DNA of 64,000 bases from Congeria kusceri (taxonomy: Eukaryota; Mollusca; Bivalvia; Myida; Dreissenidae), in contig CM051036.1 in NCBI GenBank assembly GCA_027627225.1, positions 41,921,926 through 41,985,925 on the forward strand, read 5' to 3'. Every line of letters begins with the position of its first letter. Within the stretch, counting starts at the first letter, position 1. Positions 36,601 to 45,427 of this stretch are shown one piece after another. Made by a program: the position numbers and the translations under genes. The notes below the pieces were generated by a model. That model was not told where the DNA came from and made no database searches. It saw only the letters and a list, made by a program, of their open reading frames with translations.

Positions 36601-39600
36601 TCAACAAGAGTGGAGTATAAAGTGTTTAAATCCTTTAAAAGAGTATATCATGTTAAGGTATGGATTTATCAACAAGAGTGGAGTGTAAAGTGTTTAAATC
36701 CTTTAAAAGAGTATATCATGTTAAGGTATGGATTTATCAACAAGAGTGGAGTATAAAGTGTTTAAATCCTTTAAAAGAGTATATCATGTTAAGGCATGGA
36801 TTTATCAACAAGAGTGGAGTATAAAGTGTTTAAATCCTTTAAAAGAGTATATCATGTTAAGGTATGGATTTATCAACAAGAGTGAAGTATAAAGTGTTTA
36901 AATCCTTTAAAAGAGTATATCATGTTAAGGTATGGATTTATCAACAAGAGTGGAGTATAAAGTGTTTAAATCCTTTAAAAGAGTATATCATGTTAAGGCA
37001 TGGATTTATCAACAAGAGTGGAGTATAAAGTGTTTAAATCCTTTAAAATAGTATATCATGTTAAGGCATGGATTTATCAACAAGAGTGAAGTATAAAGTG
37101 TTTAAATCCTTTAATTCGAGTATATCATGTTAATACATGGATTTATCAACAAGAATGAAGTATAACATGTTTCAATTCTTTAAAAAATAGTATATCATGT
37201 TAAGGCATGGATATATCAACAAGAGTGAAGTATAACATGTTTCAATTTTTTTTTAAAGAGTATATCATGTTAAGGCATGGATTTATCAACATTTAAACTC
37301 CTTCAAAGAAATGTTATGACATTCCTGTCTGCTCTTTTTGAGCATCATCCTGTACTGTTTCTGACCCTAGATCTTCTCCAAGGTCATGACTGTTTGTCCA
37401 AGTAATCCTTCTGTCTATTGGAGAAATTTATGATATTAAATATTTGTAATATAAACTGTTTAATTGATATCCTTAACCTTTGCAAAAATAAAAAACTACA
37501 ACAGGTTTTTTTCACAGTCATTTTACCAAACATTTCAGGCAATGAGATTTACTTTTCGAACGCGCCAATTCCCGACAACCCATCCGAGTTCATCAATGCT
37601 CTCAGGTACCTGAATCCTAGGATGGAGCAGGGTAATGACGCCTACGCAGTACAGGCCACGGCCTATGCCCTCATGGCACACATAAAGCACAACGGCATGG
37701 GACTGGAGGTTGATACAAAGATCCAGCGGGATGCTATGATGCGTTGGCTCAACTATGAGCGCAATTTCATTGGTGGAATGGCTTCGACTCAGGTATTCTA
37801 AATGTCCTGGTTGTTATAAGTAATAAATAAGGTATTTTTCACATTTTCAGTAAAAATAAAAGAAAAAATAGTATTTTTGCCCAACAGAAAAATATTTCCA
37901 ACTAATTATTTTTAGCGCCAACCTGGGTATACCTGTACCTCATGGCAAAGATAAAAAAGTTCAGTTTAGAATTGCATCATTTAAATGTTTGACTGCATTC
38001 AGGACACGCTGGTTGCCATGGAGGCCCTATTTGAGTACACGCAGGTGGACCCGAACCGAAACGTGTACAATGTTCTCATCCGCATGGAGGCCTCATCCAC
38101 CCCCAACTGGTCCACCTACTTCTCACTGTCCAAGACCAACTACACCATCATGCAGACCAGCTATGTAAGCTTTCTAGGTGTAATATATTTACTGTAGTAT
38201 CGTCCATCTACTTCTCAATGTCCAAAACCAACTACTTCATCATGCAGACCAGCTATGTCAGCTTAGACTTCCTTTTTATGCAAATAAATGAAATAAATAA
38301 TTTATAAATGTACATTATAATAATTATAATTATTATTGGTTTAAGTCTATAATTATGTTATATAGTTGAGGAGACTTGAATAATTATTTTCTTGTTAGCA
38401 GAATTATCAGAGTATATTGGTTTATCTATAATATATTTGAGTTCTTTTATGTTAATTGTTTTTTTCTAAAATACTCGCCTATTACGTATTGAACGGTTTG
38501 TTCAGATCCCCCAGCAGTTCACATACGGTACCATCGGGGTGACAGCCCAGGGGGTGGGCAGGTCAATGATGCAGCTCACAACTACCGTACATGTCGAGTA
38601 TCCATGGTTACTGAAGAAAACTGTTGATGAAATCCAGTTCTTTGAGCTGACAGCAGAGAACACCAGATTCTTTGGCAGAAACGACTCTGTCATGGAGATG
38701 ACACCTTGCGTAAAGTAGGCTGATAAACATGATTTTATTGCTTTTATCTATTCAGAAATTCTGGAGTTCGCTGGTGTTTGTTTGAGATCAATAAATAGCA
38801 GTTTCTCTGTTACCTAACATATGCAGTATCAAACCATATTTCGGTAAACAAGATTTATTTATAGTGCTTTTATCCATTCAGAAAGTCGGTACTTGTTTGT
38901 CCGACATGTCTTGTAAAAACAACTGAATTCTGTAAATGGTATTGTATACCATTATGTCCGATATCAAACAATGGATAACACTGTCTCTCAGTTACCTAAC
39001 ACCTTATTCAGTATTAAACCACGTTATGTCATCGTGTCATGTTCTATGATAATTCAGGTGGGTGTACACTGAGCGCAGCATGCAGTCGGGTCTCACAGTG
39101 CTAGAGGTGGACCTGCCGACCGGGTTCATCATCATGAACCACACACTGCGTGACTATGTGCGCTCCAAACAGGTGCCCAACCTAAAGAGGGCCGAGATGT
39201 ACTACAACAAAGTCGTTTTCTACTTCTCACATGTACGTACTGACTCGTAGAGTGACATAAGAATGTATGAAGTGAACTTCATGAAATATTAAATGCAATT
39301 AAAAAATAATAATTGTACAGCTCTAGAAATGTTGCCTTTAATAATATATTATAATGCACATTTTCGGATAGGCAATATTTTCGGATAGGCAATATTTTCA
39401 GATATGGTAAGCGTCATTTTTCGAATAAGCATATAAGCATAATTTAGATACAGAATGTGCATGAGCAGCTGACTTCAAGACCGAATGACTGGCCAGAAAA
39501 ATATGATAACTGGTTGAAATTGTACATGAACATAATAATAAGCATGTACTACACAATAAAAATAATGATTACTGTTCAGTTTTGCTGAAATCAAAAGATA

Positions 39601-40694
39601 GATTAGATATATTTATTTTGGTAGAACATGAATACAGCATGGCAAAAATATAATGCAAGTAAACATACATAAAAAAATTATGTAAGTTATCAATGCAAAA
39701 AATACTGATGAACCATGAATCGCATTAAATCCTGCAATAGTCATATATTGGGTTGGCAGGGCACTTGAATGTTTAATTTTGCATTGGATGAGTCGATCAT
39801 CATTTTGTGGTGATATTGCAGGTGGACACGAGTAGAACGTGCGTGAAGTTCCGTGCAGACAGGTGGTACCCAGTGGCTAACGGCACAATCCAACACAGAT
39901 ACAGAGTCTACGACTACTATGAACCAGGTACGCAGTTTCATACAAGGAAGGGACTACTATCATTCTTTATGTTATTGGTATACATGTATTTTGTTAAAAA
40001 TGGTCTGGAAAAGTAACTGTTTAAACATTTTTCTGAGGAAAAAATGTAAAACAGTTGATATACAATATACTTTTGTATTTGAGGGCTCTTTGTTGTACTG
40101 TGGCAATCATTCAACATTTAACATACGTTAAAGTGCTTACTTATGTTAGTAGATATTTCCAGTTTTTGCTACTATTAATTTAGCTCCCCCCAAGCTGTTT
40201 ATGAGAGGAGTAGTTTTCATCACTTGTAAGCACTACCACATGCACTGTATGTAAACTTAAAACATGGTTAACAGCTACCATGATCAGATGATCTCCAAGT
40301 AAAATGATCGGACAACTCTCAAAAATAAATGTGTATATGTAAATTCAATAATCACTCAGTAAATGAGTAAAATGTAAATGCCAACTATGGAACAATAAAT
40401 GAAAAATAAAATGAAATTATTGTAAGAAAAAAAAAAGATTGACGTTTTTGAAACGCCCATTATTACAAACAGTGCATTTTAGCCCAATGTTTCTTGTCTG
40501 TTCTAGGCATGCACAACACGTCTATCTACACCACGTATAACTACTTCATACTGAACATCTGCTACGTGTGCGGCTCCTACCAGTGTCCATATTGCCCCTA
40601 CTTTAACGGAGCCGACGTCGTCAAGGCTACATTCTCGTTCGTCGCTCTCGTGTTAGGCTTTATGATGAAACGATACATTGTGCGGACTTATTAG
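15037..40694 (+). CDS. Mcr-like alpha-2-macroglobulin family protein with LDLa domain and lost thioester, 32 exons
   Basis: Thirty-two exons splice in frame with GT..AG junctions to 4,800 nt, or 1,599 aa plus TAG. Exon coordinates are given in the four block entries that follow. Order: signal peptide, macroglobulin domains MG1-MG6 with bait region, an LDLa module inside the bait region, MG7, CUB, thioester-like alpha-helical domain, receptor-binding domain and a Cys-rich hydrophobic tail. The thioester motif is GAGEM (residues about 1020-1024) instead of GCGEQ, so covalent target capture is not expected. Insect Mcr/TEP6, which functions at septate junctions, also combines an LDLa domain with a lost thioester; I infer orthology or close kinship from that. 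Alternatives are a CD109-like or TEP paralogue. No frameshift or stop was found, and the frame stays open through all exons despite heavy repeat load in the introns. Confidence 0.9.
18181..18444. mobile_element. Fold-back MITE, copy d, 12 bases after the exon 7 donor
   Basis: Full-length copy. Ends TGAGGCGCGCCGTTGGC and ACGACGTGCCTCA; two internal hairpins built from GGATTAGCCTGTGC/GCACAGGCTAATCC; core CCGCTTTTATGGTATTTTC. The exon 7 donor GT is at 18169, so the element starts almost at the splice site. Confidence 0.88.
18445..19252. other. Remainder of intron 7
   Basis: AT-rich sequence with no recognised element or open frame. It ends at the exon 8 acceptor TTTCAG/C at 19252. Confidence 0.5.
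21724..21938 (-). mobile_element. tRNA-derived SINE, family 2, minus-strand copy
   Basis: Read on the minus strand it starts GCCCAGCTTGCTCAGTTGGTAG (box A in TAGCTCAGTTGG context), has GAGTTCGAGCCCCAGCC (box B), then GTGGTTGGTCATGAAA and CTACTTCCTCC-like body sequence. The copy at 59.3 kb shares this structure. It lies in intron 12 of the Mcr-like gene. Not a functional tRNA: the acceptor stem is unpaired. Confidence 0.82.
22021..23256. repeat. 52-bp minisatellite, ~24 copies, in intron 12
   Basis: The unit contains ACAATGAATGCAGGGGGTGT, TTGTGTACAATACCAGTATG and TCAAGATTATTC. Most units are nearly identical. Shortened variants (CAGGGTGTTT and GTACAGTACC) occur near 22180-22200 and again near 23065-23090. 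The same variant order appears twice about 882 bp apart, so a block of units has been duplicated. Frames through it are open only because of the repeat. Confidence 0.95.
23480..31488 (+). CDS. Mcr-like gene, block 2: MG6/bait region with LDLa, MG7 (exons 13-21)
   Basis: Exons: 23480-23629, 24341-24478, 26525-26573, 27101-27214, 27538-27655, 27803-27920, 28079-28198, 30591-30710 and 31357-31488. Together they give residues about 587-939. Exon 13 is joined at the acceptor CACCAAG/GTG (23479/23480): it keeps phase 0, gives SNPVYAEINKGKDFTLHTLE and avoids the stop that the upstream TCTCTAG/T acceptor would cause. MG6 shows AIAEPGSYVAFSAMPNDLY. The bait region contains the LDLa exon. Exon 19 (YIIVEAPELIVRGEQVGVRV) and exons 20-21 (LEPGESKDIFLPIV, GEFNFTVTA) match MG7-type sequence. 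The exon 13 acceptor is weaker than the rest. Confidence 0.87.
23816..24075. mobile_element. Fold-back MITE, copy e, in intron 13
   Basis: Full-length copy with TGAGGCGCGTCATGGG and CTCACGACGCGCTACA ends, both internal hairpins and the family core. It lies 187 bases after the exon 13 donor. Confidence 0.88.
24671..26370 (+). repeat. Composite hairpin/tandem element in intron 14, with a nested MITE
   Basis: It starts with the hairpin TATGCCTCC-ACTTTAGA-GGGGGGCATA, followed by GTCCGTCCGTCCATC. Diverged units then carry GTGCACCTGGGTATTTTGG, TTTTCTGACATCAGC and ATGAAACTTTATAA. The end is near GGGGCATCCATGTCCTATGG, ACACATGTCTAGTTTC. A separate MITE (25117-25955) has inserted into one unit. Confidence 0.7.
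25117..25955. mobile_element. CAGGGCCCTCA-ended MITE nested in the intron 14 element
   Basis: The left end is CAGGGCCCTCAATATATG and the right end CTGATTGAGGGCCCTG. GCATG flanks it on both sides (25112-25116 and 25956-25960), a likely target duplication. CAGGG-type ends are typical of hAT-derived elements, which usually give 8-bp duplications, so the superfamily call is tentative. No transposase frame. Confidence 0.75.
27101..27214 (+). CDS. LDLa-domain exon (exon 16) of the Mcr-like gene
   Basis: This single exon encodes a complete LDL-receptor class A module at residues about 699-736. It has six cysteines in the canonical order (C-x8-C-x4-C-x6-C-x5-C-x8-C, the last completed by exon 17) and the calcium-binding end CDGKKDCPDWADEQGC. 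The usual SDE is WADE here, but the acidic ligands D, D and DE are kept. Both junctions split after codon position 1, so the module is a symmetric phase-1 unit typical of shuffled extracellular domains. Confidence 0.92.
27231..27347. mobile_element. Fold-back MITE, copy f (internally deleted), 16 bases after the exon 16 donor
   Basis: Left part CTTAATGCATGTGTGTAAAG and AGCCTGTGCAGTCC joins directly to the right part CAGGCTAATCCGTGACGACA and CCCACAACACGCCTCA. The core is missing. Confidence 0.82.
28283..29105 (+). repeat. Composite element of AAGGTCAAGGTCAC tandem units in intron 19
   Basis: It starts TATACCCCCACTTTTG, then GGTCTGTACGTCGGTACGTT. About five diverged units of roughly 150 bp follow, each with CATGAC-AGA, TGTCGCGTACATGACCCATG and CAAAGGTCAAGGTCACAATT. 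The right end is unclear, near 29105. Confidence 0.65.
29627..30557. repeat. Dispersed element in intron 19 hosting a 48-bp minisatellite
   Basis: 29790-29897 (CGAGAGTTTGCTAGCAATCA, TTTAATTAGACAATGATTGC) matches 55690-55805, so this is a dispersed family. The GGGTAGGTAGGTAGGCA motif near 29675 and the end TTTTGGCCTAA near 30550 resemble the GGCC-ended TIR elements at 53.2 and 54.5 kb. The left boundary is uncertain. Confidence 0.5.
30054..30537. repeat. 48-bp minisatellite, ~10 copies, in intron 19
   Basis: The unit contains AAACTTTGAGTAGGGACC, TTTTTGTCGGGTAGGTAGGC and AATGGCAAAC. The unit length is a multiple of three, so two minus-strand frames stay open for 170-176 codons of 16-residue repeats. 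I read these as repeat artefacts. The array ends 53 bases before exon 20. Confidence 0.95.
31080..31345. mobile_element. Fold-back MITE, copy g, ending 11 bases before exon 21
   Basis: Full-length copy (GTGGCGCGTTGTGAGAAAA left end, CCCACGACACGCCAC right end, both internal hairpins, family core). Exon 21 begins at 31357, so only CCTATTTTCTAG-like sequence separates the element from the splice acceptor. Any branch point is probably inside the element. Confidence 0.9.
31728..32552. mobile_element. hAT-like MITE, AGCAACAGATAAG ends, copy 2, in intron 21
   Basis: The ends CAGAGCAACAGATAAG and CTTATCTGTTGCTCTG are perfect inverted repeats. TACAGA flanks both sides (31722-31727 and 32553-32558). 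It shares its ends with the 14.0-kb copy. No significant open frame. Confidence 0.82.
32831..38164 (+). CDS. Mcr-like gene, block 3: CUB and thioester-like alpha-helical domain (exons 22-28)
   Basis: Exons: 32831-33002, 34385-34573, 35066-35316, 35855-35953, 36180-36357, 37539-37792 and 38003-38164. Together they give residues about 940-1374. The helical domain shows the expected family segments: RKPYGAGEMNMFNFAYNLLT, YMNEDGSFMMFHDDENSTSI, WLSAFVAKTLHEARF, HESGAWIGEEQ, VPLTAYVLIALYK and NDAYAVQATAYALMAHIKH. Position 2 of the thioester pentapeptide is Ala instead of Cys and position 5 is Met instead of Gln, so both bond-forming residues are gone while the fold residues are kept. Intron 24 starts with a run of repeated donor-like segments; intron 26 holds a 68-bp minisatellite. 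Confidence 0.9.
33236..34052 (+). repeat. Composite hairpin/tandem element in intron 22
   Basis: It starts with the hairpin TATACCCCC-ACAAACGAAGTTG-AGGGGGGTATA. About four units of roughly 150 bp carry GATAACTCAAGAAAGG, TGGTACACATGT, AATACAGGTCAAGTTCGA and TTTTGACAGAGTTATGGCCC. It ends GTGGGGGCATATCCGTCACT, TATGTGACAATCTAGTTC, the same style as the 24.7-kb element. Confidence 0.72.
34453..34467 (+). other. Degenerate thioester site GAGEM
   Basis: Codons GGC GCC GGT GAG ATG replace the family consensus GCGEQ. The flanking residues are conserved (PY before, NM after), which makes the alignment unambiguous. Neither the thiol nor the amide partner of the internal thioester is present. Confidence 0.93.
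35290..35500 (+). repeat. Degenerate tandem copies of the exon 24 donor region
   Basis: The exon 24 end and donor (TATGACAGAAAATTTGTAAG, GT at 35317) recurs as TATGGCAGGAAGTTTGTAAG (GT 35376), CTTGACAGGAAATTTGTAAA (GT 35427) and TTAGGCAGGAAATTTGTAAG (GT 35492). The first, second and fourth keep GTAAGTAG. Spacing is 51-65 bases. Use of any downstream donor would bring in the in-frame TAG that follows ATAAACCGG. Confidence 0.75.
36470..37292. repeat. 68-bp minisatellite, ~12 copies, in intron 26
   Basis: The unit contains TTTAAATCCTTTAAAAGAGT, ATATCATGTTAAGGCATGGA and TTTATCAACAAGAGTGGAGT. The middle units are nearly identical and the outer units diverge, as expected for an array that grew by unequal exchange. 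Confidence 0.95.
38203..38264 (+). repeat. Partial intronic duplicate of the end of exon 28
   Basis: 38203-38264 matches 38111-38172 at 56 of 62 positions, offset 92 bases. It copies the last 54 coding bases of exon 28 plus the donor region. The donor GTAAGC reads GTCAGC in the copy, and no acceptor was copied, so it should be silent. Confidence 0.85.
38506..40694 (+). CDS. Mcr-like gene, block 4: receptor-binding domain and C-terminal tail (exons 29-32)
   Basis: Exons: 38506-38714, 39058-39232, 39822-39927 and 40507-40694, giving residues about 1375-1599. The receptor-binding domain shows CVKWVYTERSMQSGLTVLEV, DLPTGFIIMNHTL and a typical RVYDYYEPG. The last exon encodes a short Cys-rich segment (CYVCGSYQCPYC, pattern C-x2-C-x4-C-x2-C) followed by a hydrophobic stretch FSFVALVLGFMM and the basic end KRYIVRTY. 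The tail could be a GPI signal or a short membrane anchor; the basic end after the hydrophobic stretch argues slightly for a membrane anchor. The donor of exon 29 is AA/GTAGGC rather than the overlapping TGC/GTAAAG, because only the former keeps phase with exon 30. Confidence 0.9.
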
Positions 40695-42960
40695 TGCTTC
40701 GAAATATTGTATATACTCAGCAAATGAATTGTGTAATGAAATGATAGGCAATTCCCATTCATTTTGTAACTATGCATGCATATCTGCAATACGCATTGAT
40801 GTGTTTTTATGACACAAAAATATACAGAGTGACATTGCTTGGGTCTGTATTTAATAGTTGGATATGATTTAATGTTTTGGTTGATTCAATGTAAAGGAAT
40901 AGTGATAAGCAGTAGTTAGTGGTTATGAAGTTAAATATTTTGTATCATTTTGTAAAACAGTAAAGTTGCAAAAATCTCATTCTAACTTGAGCATGTAAAG
41001 AAATTCTAGTTACGTTTCTGGAGTACATCAGAATCCAATTAACTGTTTTCATTCTCGAGTGATGTGAAGAAATAATAGTGGTGTCATTATTGTTATAAGT
41101 GATGTGCTTGAAAATACAGTAGATGCTTTTATAATTTAATTATCAGTTTGATAACAACGGGAAAATTACATTGTAAATTAGATTAAACTACATTAATCTT
41201 TTGGTGGTTTTATATATTGTAGCATTGATTTGGTTGATCATCAATTTCCATTTTATATAGGCATGTACATTCCAGTGTAGGTTATGTGTTAATAGACTGT
41301 TTTTAAACAGATTACCAAATCTATGGCATATATACATAAACATACCATGTTTTAATTATTGCATCATTGTATATACCATTGTGTGTATTTTGTACTCATT
41401 TACTAAATACTTGTTGGTTAATAGCCATGTATACATGTATATATAAAACACACATATGTCTAGTTTTTGTAATGAGCTGTATATATATTTTTTTTCTACT
41501 TTTGAACTGTTTGTATCATTGAATGTACGACGTCATATTCATATTTTATTGTGATATAATCACGAACAGTACCCAGAAGGGAAGTTTGTTGTATGCCATT
41601 TTTGTACATCCTAAATACAAAATCTGGAAACATAACCTTACATTTATCAAGTTCGTTATCAAAACATTTTGTTGTTGTGAGCCACTTGGCAGACTTGGTG
41701 GGTGTTATATCAGTTTTCAATTAAGGAGACAGGCTGGTCAATGTGGTTTGCTCAATATTGTCTGTATATGACAAATACACTTTTTAAGGGATGATCAGTC
41801 TTTTTTGATGGATTGATATTGCTGAAGATATGCTCTTCGAAAAAAACTTCGTCCAAACATTTTTTTTTACCCAGTAACTGATTAAAACACATTCACAGTA
41901 TCTTTGAAAAGGTAGTTGTCTGAATCGTCAACATTTTGCATTCTGATAATAAAAAGCAAACATTAAGTTGCCATGAAGATTTTTGTGTATTGAACATTGA
42001 ATCTTTCCATTGATTTATGGTCTGACAGTTCAATGTTTCTTCAGCATTGTGATGAGCTTTATGTTTTTGATAACTAAGAAAATGCTAATAATATTTATAT
42101 GATAATGAAATTTCAATGTATATGTTGGGATTTTCATGATTTTAAAAGACTACACCCAACCTGAATTATATTACCATAGATTTGCTATTAATACGTTATT
42201 AAGGATGTGCATTTCCATTCAAGTGCATTGTGTAAGTATCTCATTAACATCCCAGCCTATGGGACTGACTTCCATAGATCTGGCATGCTGATGCATCATA
42301 TTGTATTGCGAACATTCCATATTATTTTTCAAATAATCTATAACATTAAAGACATTAAACTACATTCAGTGTTCTTTAATTATTGAGCCCCAAAGCATTA
42401 GCTATAAGGGTCGAATGTAGCGCACTCAGTTTGCAGTGCAGTGACCCAGTGTACAAGAACCACAACTGCTGTAATTGTCAATACTTGCAGAGTTATTGCC
42501 CTTGCCCCAATGGAGTTATTTCTAAGAAATTGCAAGATTTTCTCAGCACCCGCTCCTTTGCAAAAAAACCAGAGATCTACTGAGATAAATCGAAATTTCA
42601 AAATAGCGTTTATTCAGTGATGCTTGCATCGAGTTAACAAGTATGTATACAAGCTTTCATTTCTCACTTTAGGGTTTTCTTTGGTGTGCGTGCATTTCGA
42701 AGTGAGACCCATATCCGCGATAAAGCTGCATCAACTGTAAGTACCTGTGAAGACACTGTTGGTCCCAGCATGCCCACCCAAACATAATTTACGTTTTCTT
42801 TGGTTCGAACGGTGATGTTTGTTCTCGGCATTTGTTGCAGCCAATTAGAAATTCTGAAGTATATATATGATGCAGAAATTCTAAGTATACATATGATGCA
42901 GAATTCTGAAGTATATAAATATATATGACTGTTATGCGAGTATCTCTTAACTTTAGCCTA
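40695..42960. other. 3' flank of the Mcr-like gene
   Basis: Probably 3' UTR at its left end. An AATAAA occurs at 41948-41953; nothing else marks a poly(A) site clearly. No gene, repeat or RNA recognised in the rest. Open frames are short. Confidence 0.4.
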
Positions 42961-43400
42961 AGGGACCTGGTCACAGATTGACGAATTGACTATTTTTCAA
43001 CTTTTTGTCACCCGATTCCAAAGATAAAATCACACTGTATACAAAGGAGCAAAATAACACTACGGAGATAAAATATACTGGAAAAACCGTGTCGTTTATG
43101 AGATATCAACAGCTGAAATTGATAACATAAACATAAAAGATTGAATAATTTGGAGTGTGTCTATTGTTTTCTTTGAAATTGTTGACAACACGTAGAACAC
43201 TCAAGTAAATAATGCAGGGTGAAGCCTTTTAAAACGTAGCTCCCGGGTTCGAACCCCGATTGAATAAAAAAAAAAATCGTTTTTTCTAAATACTTTTCTT
43301 GTTATTATACTTGAGCTTTTCAGTTCCGATGCTTAAACCTGTCAAGTTATGACATTCAATGGCAAACTTCAAAAATGCGAAAATATGTGAACAAGTCCCT
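42961..43400. mobile_element. TIR element with tRNA-like core, copy 1
   Basis: The left end AGGGACCTGGTCACAGATT pairs with the right end GTGAACAAGTCCCT. Internal sequence includes CTCCCGGGTTCGAACCCC, a textbook Pol III box B. The flanks read CTAA before GGGACC and TAAG after GTCCC, so a TAA duplication is possible. It matches 56174-56630 along its length. Confidence 0.72.
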
Positions 43401-45427
43401 AAGAAATATGAGTAAGGCCAGGTGCGACGACTTAAGCGACCACGCCTATTGGGAACAATCCAAAATGCCGACTCCACAAACATCACAAAATTAAATGTAT
43501 GCACTAAATAACTATTATAGTCAAGTTCTTTATTATCAATGGGCTCTTTTATTTTTCGGCATCAAAATATACGATCTGATGAGCCACAGATGGAAGTCCT
43601 CACATAATGCAGCCTTAAGCGCGGGAGGACTTCAAACTTCGAAACAACAACAACAATATAGTATCTCTCAACACAAACAGGACAACAATTCCAATAAATG
43701 AACATTATATATTAGTTTTAATTCTAGGTAGATCTAATTTAAGAAGTTACAATTTATACATTGAAACAATAAGCAACAATAAATATGCATGTACAATTTG
43801 AAAAGTTGCACCAAGATATTCCGTCTCATATTATGTAGTTCTGAATAAGACGTCAATGTAAAACTATCGACTTGACTGAACAATATGCATTTTACAATAT
43901 AACTCATCTTTAATAATTATAATGTGCAAAGGAAAGACATTCATAGCATATTTATGCATAAAATGCATGCAATAACATTTCGATATTCTTACGTATTACG
44001 TAAACAATGTCATCTCGTGCTGCATCATTCTGACAGTGCAGGAATTGTGATAATATGAAAACAAAAAGGTTTTCTCTACCAACATTCAACGTTGATACCA
44101 GCAACTACAATAATACTGTACACTAGTATTTGAACAGGGGGTGTATTCGGACATACATTTACTTGTCAACTAATGACATGAACATTACAGTACAGGCGTT
44201 TCTACAATGACGCGGTGTTTTGTATTAGAAGACGTTTCTATCATCCGTGTGATATAAAATTAATAAAAGAAAGTTGAGTTCGAAGTACTTGATCCAGTGA
44301 CAGTGGCGAATTATCGGTTTGTAAACGCTTCGTGCGGGCATTCATGTTTTCAGCAGCCATATTTCTTTCTACGAGTAAAGGACAATTAAGGATAAGTATG
44401 CATTTTGGCAAGATATTCCCCTTCCTGATTTACTTCACATTTACGGGCCTTTGATAATTGTTGCGAATGAAATGTAGCATGTGCCACTTATCTAGGTTAT
44501 TGTGCAACAAATGCGAACACACTTGGTAAGGACCAAGTTTAGATAAGCTCATCATTTTTACAGTACTGTATCGAATAAAATGCATTAGTATTCTCTGCAA
44601 ATACAAACATACAAGTAAAGATAACGAATAAACATGTTATGAGCATTTCTTTTTATTGTACTCATACGAGTCAATAATGTCACATCAATGCTGTACATTG
44701 TATTTATATATATGTGTGTGTATATATAATATAATATATAATATAATATATATAATATATACGAAAAGGATATTAAAATGTGTCAGCTTATTGATGAATT
44801 TAAATATATTACAGTCATACATTAAATGGCGGCAGATGCAGTTTTTCCGTTTATTTCGTGTTTCGCTGGGCATGCTACATGTACTATAAAAAATGCGATT
44901 GCGGTTTTGATACTACAGATAATTCTCAGTAATCATAAAATAAGGAGTTGAATATAATAAACACTCGCACCTTCATAGTAAAACATATAGTGTAAACTAA
45001 TAACATCTGCCTCGAGATACGGATGATCGTTTAGCACTGACCTAAAAAGAAACTCCTGAAATCTTATTTCTATGAAATGATGATGTGGGACTAAGAAACT
45101 GCAATACTACACCAACAATGTTCATAGATTAAACGAAGTGCATATTTGAAGTATTTTTGTCACACATACACTAAAGCTGTTTAATAGTGGTTCAAATACA
45201 CAATGCAAATCAAATCGGTTTATCTACTTTATACAATACAAAGCATTTCGTCGATTGGCCTCTGAAGTAGACGTTCAGTGTTAAAGCTCACTTAATGTTG
45301 CCAATCAACCCAAAATGCGCACTTTTGTTGGGAAAAGAACCAATTGATTCAATCAAACGTATCATAAATGAAACAACCTTAGCCTAAGTGAACTGTAGAG
45401 CGCAAAGAACGTTATTGACGTTAATAC
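43401..45427. other. Intergenic sequence between converging genes
   Basis: AT-rich, with a (TA)n-rich tract near 44700-44770. No gene recognised. A TTTATT (AATAAA on the minus strand) at 44652-44657 is a weak poly(A) candidate for the membrane-protein gene. Confidence 0.4.

Noticed and set aside
38705..38716. Donor TGC/GTAAAG at the end of exon 29
   Set aside because: It breaks phase with exon 30; the overlapping AA/GTAGGC donor at 38714 gives CVKWVYTE, as the family expects.
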